This document shows, one piece after another, positions 57,768 through 64,000 of a stretch of DNA of 64,000 nt. The stretch covers positions 1 to 64,000 of the forward strand of contig MU831836.1 of NCBI GenBank assembly GCA_029204225.1, read 5' to 3'. This stretch comes from Diphasiastrum complanatum (Eukaryota; Streptophyta; Lycopodiopsida; Lycopodiales; Lycopodiaceae). Made by a program: the position numbers and the translations under genes. Numbering within the stretch: position 1 is the first letter of the stretch; each line of letters starts with the position of its first letter. The notes beneath the pieces were generated by a model. It saw only the letters and a program-made list of their open reading frames with translations. It was not told where the DNA came from and searched no databases.

Positions 57768-60341
57768 TTACCATATCCATGATAAGATCTCTTTGGTAGA
57801 GATCTCTTGCCAATGCCTTTGAAGAGTGCTCCACCAATATGCCACTATTATCATGGGCTTCCTCCATGCTTGATGATGATCTTTGCCTTGAAAGTTCCAC
57901 TTGCATGATGGATGCACCATAAATAGAGAAATATGAGGCTTCCAAGCCTCATAAGGATCATGGAGATCAAGATCATAAGATGTGAAACAATGATGATTAT
58001 CAAGATTATGCTTTCTAGCTTGACTAGTCCACATACAATGAACTATATCCATGATGGATCTAATCTTGATATCAAAGACTATCTTGATCTTTTTTAGGCT
58101 AGTTACTCTCTCAAGGATGTAAGTGTCCACTTTGGATGCTTCACTTAATCTCAAGAGGAGTTTACAATTTGCCTCAAAACATGTGAAAACATGATTTTCA
58201 AAAAAGTGAGTACCAAGCTCAATCTTGTTCTTACTAGAACCAAGAGCATACTTTTGACAATACAATATCTTGCTTTCAAAAAGTATTGGAAACACATCTA
58301 AGTCAATAATGACAAGAAACATGTCCATACCATAAGCATCATACAAAACTAGTATAGCTTTTCTTGAACTTTGAGATCCAAAAAATTCAATGAAGCAAGA
58401 TAGCATTTCAAGCAAAGGAAGAGAAGCATATATGAATGTGTTGTAGTAGATACAACATGAAAGATGCCCCTCTTTGCCATGTAAGGTGAGCCATAAAGAC
58501 TCGGCCATGCATCTTGAAGATATTCTTGAAATCATATGCAGAAGAAACTCCTCCTCACACATTGGCCCCATCATAACATGAATACCTTCAAAAAGGATAA
58601 TTTGTGATGCTTCTTGAGAAGCCTTGATCTCGGCCACTTCCAAGATTGAATCTTCATGCAATATGACATCTCTATTCACCATCACATTTGAAATAGAGAG
58701 TGTAAAGACACTAAAGGTCTCCTTGATGGATGAGTATCCAATCATGATCCATGAGCTTGGATCATCCTTCCTTCTTGTTTCCAAGGGAATATGTGCAAAG
58801 CAAGCACTACCAAGTTCACTAAGGTGATCAAACTTAGGCTTCATCTTGAATAAAACTTCATATGGTGCTATTCCTTCAAGAGCTCCAATACTCCTCAAAG
58901 CTTTGATCTTCAATGAGAATTTCTTCTCAACATATGCTTTGAATAATAAGGAATAATCATACACCATAATACTTGAAGAGAGAAGATATGTGCATCTTGT
59001 GTAATCCTCCTCCTTTGAAATATTGGAAATATAAGAAACATCAAGAGAGTTTGCACTCTCACTTGGATCAAATTTGTAGATGCCTTCAAATCTTGATCCA
59101 TATGCAAGGATCTCACCATCCTTCTTAATTACACAATTGTCAATATTGAAATTGACATCAAAGCCACTATCAAGAAGTTGGCCAACACTTAAGATGTTCT
59201 TTGTAAGCTTTGGGACAAAAAGAACATTGTTGAGAAAGAGATCTTTAGAAGATGCAAGCTTCAAGGGAATAATCCCTACTCCTTCAATATTGCACTCATG
59301 CTTACTTGCAAAGTATATGGTCTTCTTGACTCCATCATAAGGCATAATAGATGAAAAAAAGTTCTTGGAGCCACACATATGTGAAGATGCTCCACTATCA
59401 ATATACCATGAGTCATCCTTGTTGAAGGTGGAAGAGGAGAAGCTTGATGCCATAAGAGAGCCTTCTCCATCACTTGCAATATAGTCTTCTTTCTCATTGA
59501 TGATGTTGGCTTGATTGAGTTGATTCTTCTTCTTGAAGCAATTGGTGGCATAATGGCCTTTCTTGCCACAATAAAAACACTTGATCATCTTCTTCTTGAG
59601 ATTTGAATTAGAAGCATGAGAGGTATCCTCCTCCTCTCCATCTTGGTCTTTAGCTTTGTCATTAGAGAAGTGATGGTGTTGCTTCTTACTCCTCTCTTTG
59701 TGCTTGGCAAATAGAACTTTGCCATCATCATGATTGAGTGATAGCTTGTCCATCCTCAAGAGTTTGTACTCTTGTCTTGATTCTTCATAAATAAGCACAC
59801 TTTGAAGGGCCTCCAAACTTGGTAGCTCCTCCTTAATAGCATAGGATTGGACAAGGTTGTCATATTCATCTCTCAAGCCATTGAGAATGACTTGGACTAG
59901 CTCACTTTGATTGATTGAGTCACCAATACATGCAAGCTCCCTATGAATATCCTTGACTCTCAAAACATAATTAGATGCACTCTCATCACTCTTTTGACTA
60001 CTTTGGAATATTTGATTTCTAAGAGTGAGGAGCCTAGAGGTGTTCTTAGCCTCATAGATGGACTTGAGACAATCCCAAGCTTCCTTGGATGTAGAACAAT
60101 CACCAATCTCCCTCAATATCTCATTAGAGACATTCATCTTAATGTAGTGGAGAGCCATCCTAGCTCTCTTCTTGTATTTTTGTACTTCTTGAAGGACTTG
60201 AGGCTCCTCCTCAATCCCAAGTACAATGTCCATCACATCTTGGAGTATCAAGATGGACTCCATCCTCAACTTCCATATTGAATAATTGGAAGTAGACAAT
60301 CTCTCACTTGGTTGCAACAAGTATGAACTCATTGAAGTCAT
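57768..60341 (-). CDS. Element E Gag-protease polyprotein with shortened Pol
   Basis: An uninterrupted 857-residue frame from ATG 60341. UBN2-type Gag covers residues about 1-240, with a CX2CX4HX4C zinc knuckle at 255-268 (C-F-Y-C...H...C) and retropepsin D-S-G at 315-317 (W-Y-I-D-S-G-A-S-S-H-M). From about 445 it jumps to short integrase pieces (F-K-A-Y-V-E-K-K-F-S-L-K, then P-Y-E-V-L-F-K-M-K-P-K at 493-503). The last 280 residues show no RT motif (no YVDD) and no RNase H. A full copia polyprotein is about 1300 residues or more. Gag and protease look intact and could form particles; Pol is non-functional. The open frame across the deletions suggests either youth or selection. Confidence 0.88.
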   Translation of the reverse strand: MTSMSSYLLQPSERLSTSNYSIWKLRMESILILQDVMDIVLGIEEEPQVLQEVQKYKKRARMALHYIKMNVSNEILREIGDCSTSKEAWDCLKSIYEAKNTSRLLTLRNQIFQSSQKSDESASNYVLRVKDIHRELACIGDSINQSELVQVILNGLRDEYDNLVQSYAIKEELPSLEALQSVLIYEESRQEYKLLRMDKLSLNHDDGKVLFAKHKERSKKQHHHFSNDKAKDQDGEEEDTSHASNSNLKKKMIKCFYCGKKGHYATNCFKKKNQLNQANIINEKEDYIASDGEGSLMASSFSSSTFNKDDSWYIDSGASSHMCGSKNFFSSIMPYDGVKKTIYFASKHECNIEGVGIIPLKLASSKDLFLNNVLFVPKLTKNILSVGQLLDSGFDVNFNIDNCVIKKDGEILAYGSRFEGIYKFDPSESANSLDVSYISNISKEEDYTRCTYLLSSSIMVYDYSLLFKAYVEKKFSLKIKALRSIGALEGIAPYEVLFKMKPKFDHLSELGSACFAHIPLETRRKDDPSSWIMIGYSSIKETFSVFTLSISNVMVNRDVILHEDSILEVAEIKASQEASQIILFEGIHVMMGPMCEEEFLLHMISRISSRCMAESLWLTLHGKEGHLSCCIYYNTFIYASLPLLEMLSCFIEFFGSQSSRKAILVLYDAYGMDMFLVIIDLDVFPILFESKILYCQKYALGSSKNKIELGTHFFENHVFTCFEANCKLLLRLSEASKVDTYILERVTSLKKIKIVFDIKIRSIMDIVHCMWTSQARKHNLDNHHCFTSYDLDLHDPYEAWKPHISLFMVHPSCKWNFQGKDHHQAWRKPMIIVAYWWSTLQRHWQEISTKEILSWIW

Positions 60342-61085
60342 GTAAAGTGGAGATAAATAAAAGTGATGAACAAAAAATGTTGCTTCTCTCTCACTATAGG
60401 ATCCAATAATGGTGTGCTACCATCTCCTATGCAAGATCTTGCAACAAATTGTGAGATGATTCTCACTAGCTATCTCAATCTCTCCAAAACTAGATCTACT
60501 TCACATCAAATGATGGAGTATGGGCAAAGTTAGGATCAAACACTCTTATCACGTGTGAAATACACTAAGAAACCAAATTTGACTCAAATACAATGATATT
60601 GCATGAAACAAAATGGCTAAGATCTCAAAACAGTGCCTAGATCACATATAGATGAGATTGGTAAGCATTCAACTGTGATTTTGGATCAAACAAGCAATCT
60701 TTTGACCAAACCAAATGTGTCCACCCAGGTCTAGGTGCCCTACCTAACCCTCTTCAAAAGCTTATAACTTTTGATTGGCTCAACCAAATGGAATGAAACT
60801 GATTGCATCAGAAACTAGACAAAAATAGCTTCAAAACAAGCTATCTAGCAAGATTTTTGGATCAAACATGAAAGAGAACTACAAACTGAAATTGGATGTT
60901 CCTCACACGTGTCTGAGCACCTGATTCCGTACAGTACCAGGTCAGACCCAATCAATGTCCTTTTGATCTCTTTTGATCCAAAATTGAACAAGATAGCTAG
61001 GAAAATGGGCCTTGACAATTTCTAGCTCAAGATTGATGAATAGTTTTCACTCAAAATAGATCAAAATGCATGGTAACCTTAGGTA
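60342..61085 (-). other. Element E 5' leader
   Basis: Untranslated sequence from the primer-binding site to gag with ACACGTGT-type motifs at about 60903-60912 and TCACGTGTG at 60548-60556. No open frame. Confidence 0.7.
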
Positions 61086-61098
61086 GGCTCTGATACCA
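61086..61098 (-). promoter_or_regulatory. Primer-binding site of element E
   Basis: The minus strand reads TGGTATCAGAGCC right after the CA end of the LTR. Confidence 0.93.
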
Positions 61099-61908
61099 TG
61101 TTGAATTTCACACGTGTGGATTGTCCACTACATGTACTTGTGATCTCCTAAGGTGTGTAGATGCACCAAGATCAAGACTAGATTGAGATTCAAGATCTAT
61201 CTTTGATTCTATGGCAAAAACACACTACTACATGCATTCAATCACTTCCAACTCTCACTCACACGTGTGAGAAGTGTTCCAAAAGTATTCTAAGTAAAAA
61301 CAAGCTGCTCTCCTGGGGTAGAGAGAGAAAAACCATCATGAGCTCTCGGGTAGAGAGAGAAAGCTAGAAATTCAATGACACTCAAAATCCACTCAATCTC
61401 AAAATCAAATTAGATCCAAAAGGAGGAGTACAATGATACTAATAGATTCATGAGCTACCACTATGCTTAACTATGATTGGATCACACTTTGCCACCTCTT
61501 AATCCTATTGGACCATTGATCCATGCACCTCTAAATTCTATTGGACTATATTCAAGCACACCTCAATTTTCTATTGGACCTCACAAGGTTCCACCTCTAA
61601 ATCCTATTGGACCTCTTAAGCTTCATCAAACAAAAGAATGACACTTGTCTACACTCTAATTGGCACAAGTTTGGCTCAATATTGGCATTACAAGTGGAAA
61701 TGGATAATTTGCCATCTATGCCAAATTTGACCCTATCAACATCCTACACCTAAATGCTTGACTATGAAATTCTATGAGACCCCTATATCAAACATTTTGA
61801 TTTACTTTACAATTGTCCACACGTGGGAACATCCTCCACACATGTGAGATTCACTTACAAACTTCTATCATAAAAAATACCAAGCTAGATTTTTGCCAAT
61901 TTCTCACA
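61099..61908 (-). repeat. 5' LTR of element E
   Basis: 810 bp, differing by eye from 56832-57641 only in the CTCCTSGGGT region (about 61316) and an A/C change near 61636. It would supply the promoter; the 33-bp-spaced CCAAT array starts at 61505. Confidence 0.93.
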
Positions 61909-62007
61909 GCGATATCGATTTGCGGTATCAAATTGACAAATGATACCGCAGATGGATACCGGGTATCGATCTCTCGTATCAATTTTGATTTTGATACCGC
62001 AAATCGA
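61909..62007. repeat. Nested palindromic repeat, right part
   Basis: ATCGATTTGCGGTATCAAA (61914-61932) is inverted at 61989-62007. Inside it TGCGGTATCA (61921-61930) is inverted at 61941-61950 with a 10-nt loop. The unit repeats the left part in tandem. Confidence 0.88.
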
Positions 62008-62809
62008 CACCGTGTATCGAGTTCAAATATTGAATGGCGATATTAGCAGAGTTTGTAAAATTAGTATCACAATAGAGCAAGTTATTTTTTATTTCTATCC
62101 AGAGAAAGCAACATGATACGAAAAAATGATATGGCGTATCGAGCTTGCGTGTGCATGACTTGTTTTTCAAAACTAGAGTCACTAGAGTTAGCATAGCATG
62201 GATTTGCTCTAACACCTGCACACGTGTCCACACCATATCTTTTAGCGATAAACAATATATACGAAGAAAACTATTCATACTTATGCATAAAACAAAACGA
62301 ACTGATATGGACCAATGCCCAAAAACTGATCAACATGGCACTCGTCGTCAGGGCTTGGCCTATCGCTAAAAAATATGCCTTTCGTTTGGGAAGATTGGAA
62401 TATGATTTAAAAATGCTATTTATGTTGTTAAGTAGTATAGCTTCTTTTGGACATGGATAACAACTAACGCTCAGCTATGACACCTATCTTCCCACTATAC
62501 TAACTCGTGTGGTTTTGTGTTGTGGGATGGTGGCAGATATCAGCTGGACGTTTTGAGAGTGGTTATGTTTTATGGTGCTTTACGGTACTATATTTTACTT
62601 TTCACCTTAACTATACCTTGTTGGTTTATGAATAAAGGCTTCAAAGGGTTTAGTCTTGCTTTATCAAGAAGAACTATGTGAAATTGTGTATCTCTCTCTC
62701 TCTCTGCATCCTTGTGGTGTAACTCAGACTATTCCTTGGTTGGGATAGTACTAGACCCTTACCTTTTATCCGGTTCATAAGCTAACAAAGGTCTGTTCTC
62801 ATGTTTTAG
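62008..62809. other. Intergenic before unknown coding region
   Basis: No gene recognised. A short CT run lies at 62693-62705. The stretch 62500-62800 has a leader- or LTR-like character but no defined ends. TTTTAG at 62804-62809 could be a splice acceptor for the coding region that follows. Confidence 0.35.
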
Positions 62810-64000
62810 TCCACAAGATGGTTTCAAGATGCTGCTCTTTTGGGTTATGGGAAGCCCCTACCTCCACCTAACCATTTTATTCAGACGCTTATCTGTTGTA
62901 TAAGAAAGACCGTAATGATGCATTCTTTTATCATTGACACTGATAGGGCTACTTGTTTCTATGCTGGACCTGAGGATAAGGTTTTGTGTTTGATTGATCT
63001 TTTGGGGACTTTGGATTGGGTCAAGATCTATCTGGACTTTGTTAAATAGAAGGATATTTTGAGTTTGATAAAAGAAATTTAGCAGACTTAATGAATTTGT
63101 TGAAAGTTTTGAGGAAGAAGAAAGATTTTTCAATCTGCGTATTAGAAAAGTCTTTGCTTGCCTTGAAAATGAGAATGGTAATTCTACTGCTAATATTCCA
63201 CCTTCCACCTTTGATGCAACTCTATCACCACACCCTTTGGTCTTTTTAGATGATCTTGATGAGGATATTGCTTCCCAGCTTGAATTGTTTTCTCAATAAA
63301 TATGTGATATTGGAGATCAATCTTTGTATGATTTCTACCAATCCAAAAACTGTCAAATCCTCATTGTACCGAGCAGAACCATTGAATTCAAATCTGCCTT
63401 TACTGCCTATAAGCTCTGGAGCCTACCTGTTGTCAACTTTCTTGCTCCTGTGCCTATCGACCTTTGGATCCTGATGTCACATCTCACTGAAAAAGAAATC
63501 GATGTTTGTAAGTCAACTGCTTTACACAAAAATCCCTCTCTTGAAACTCTAGCAACCTTTGATACTGTTATTCGCATGAACAAATTTGAGCCTTCTTGCT
63601 ACCCATCTGAGCAAACCTGGGCCAGAATCAGAGGACACTTTGAAATTGGCTTGAGTAAAATAAACCTTCACCAAGCCAGAATCTGGAACTGTAAAAGACC
63701 TTTCTTCAAGTGTAGATGTGGTGACAAATGCAACAATTCATCCATTATCTGGTTTGACCACGCCATTTGGTACATGATGAGCAACCTAGGCAAGTATTTT
63801 CCTGGTGCTTCCCTCCAAAACCAAATGAACGCTTTTTTCATGTGGCTATACTAACCCGCCAGAGATGTGCTTAAAGCACACCTTACTTTTCTTTTCATTT
63901 GACAATACATGACTGATGTCTCTATTGAGCTTGCCAAAGACTCTTCTGCCAAAATCTTAGCACACATGGGAGATACTGAAAACATACGTGAGATAGAACG
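62810..64000 (+). pseudogene. Unrecognised protein, decayed, runs off the window
   Basis: The first open part is 62810-63049 (79 residues, W-F-Q-D-A-A-L-L-G-Y-G-K-P-L-P-P-P). After a frame change a second runs from 63072 with in-frame stops at 63297, 63852 and about 63897, still coding-like to the window end (V-S-I-E-L-A-K-D-S-S-A-K-I-L-A-H-M). The 63300-63851 stretch is open for 184 codons and includes R-I-W-N-C-K-R-P-F-F-K-C-R-C-G-D-K-C. Single-copy composition, no gag knuckle and no protease motif. It may be a gene relic or part of an unfamiliar mobile element. Confidence 0.4.

Larger units (their letters stand above)
56827..61913 (-). mobile_element. Young non-autonomous copia element E with GCGAT target duplication
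   Basis: The element occupies 56832-61908 (5077 bp) between GCGAT at 56827-56831 and 61909-61913. It has two 810-bp LTRs differing at about two positions, primer-binding site, leader, one long frame and polypurine tract. RT and most of integrase are not recognisable, so it would need proteins from another copia element to move. LTR identity implies a recent insertion. Confidence 0.92.

Noticed and set aside
57768-58600. Hidden RT in the C-terminal third of the element E frame
   Set aside because: Short words such as K-I-E-L-G-T-H-F faintly recall copia RT, but no block with catalytic residues could be placed.

Overview
This window is repeat-dominated nuclear DNA of a land plant with a large, retrotransposon-rich genome. 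The basis is plant-type Ty1/copia elements whose primer-binding sites match initiator tRNA-Met, interrupted and degenerate coding sequence throughout, splice-like junctions, and two plant gene families: TAF10 and a DUF7054-type protein. The sequence alone does not fix the species; a fern or other large-genome plant would fit.

Layout: 1-11,840 is a pile of minus-strand copia pieces. Two internal regions share one LTR, one is rearranged around a truncated foreign LTR, and the rightmost piece joins the 5' half of one family to the 3' half of another. 11,841-21,693 is an old plus-strand Ty3/gypsy-like element with gag, zinc knuckles and a retropepsin but no visible reverse transcriptase. It carries an extra P/S/T-rich plus coiled-coil reading frame, a 24-bp minisatellite and two nested solo LTRs. 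21,694-35,660 holds at least four more copia wrecks in both orientations, a (CT)99 tract inside an LTR and a long hairpin. 35,661-39,730 is AT-rich DNA with nothing recognisable.

The gene-bearing part is 39,731-48,026: a small two-exon DUF7054-like gene on the minus strand and an intact TAF10 gene on the plus strand, separated by about 7 kb of intergenic and transposon-derived DNA. 50,454-52,881 is a decayed DUF7869-like (transposase-like) gene, followed by a solo LTR at 53,164-54,268. 56,832-61,908 is a young copia-type element with nearly identical 810-bp LTRs, a perfect 5-bp target duplication (GCGAT) and one long uninterrupted gag-protease-led frame lacking recognisable RT. It sits inside a nested palindromic repeat. 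The last 1.2 kb carries a decayed coding region of a family I do not recognise.

Apart from TAF10, the DUF7054-like gene and the frame of the young element, the coding matter is broken. The history readable here is repeated insertion, LTR-LTR deletion to solo LTRs, and recombination with breakpoints concentrated in copia integrase. Sequence comparisons below are by eye; family names come from recognised motifs, not from a search.
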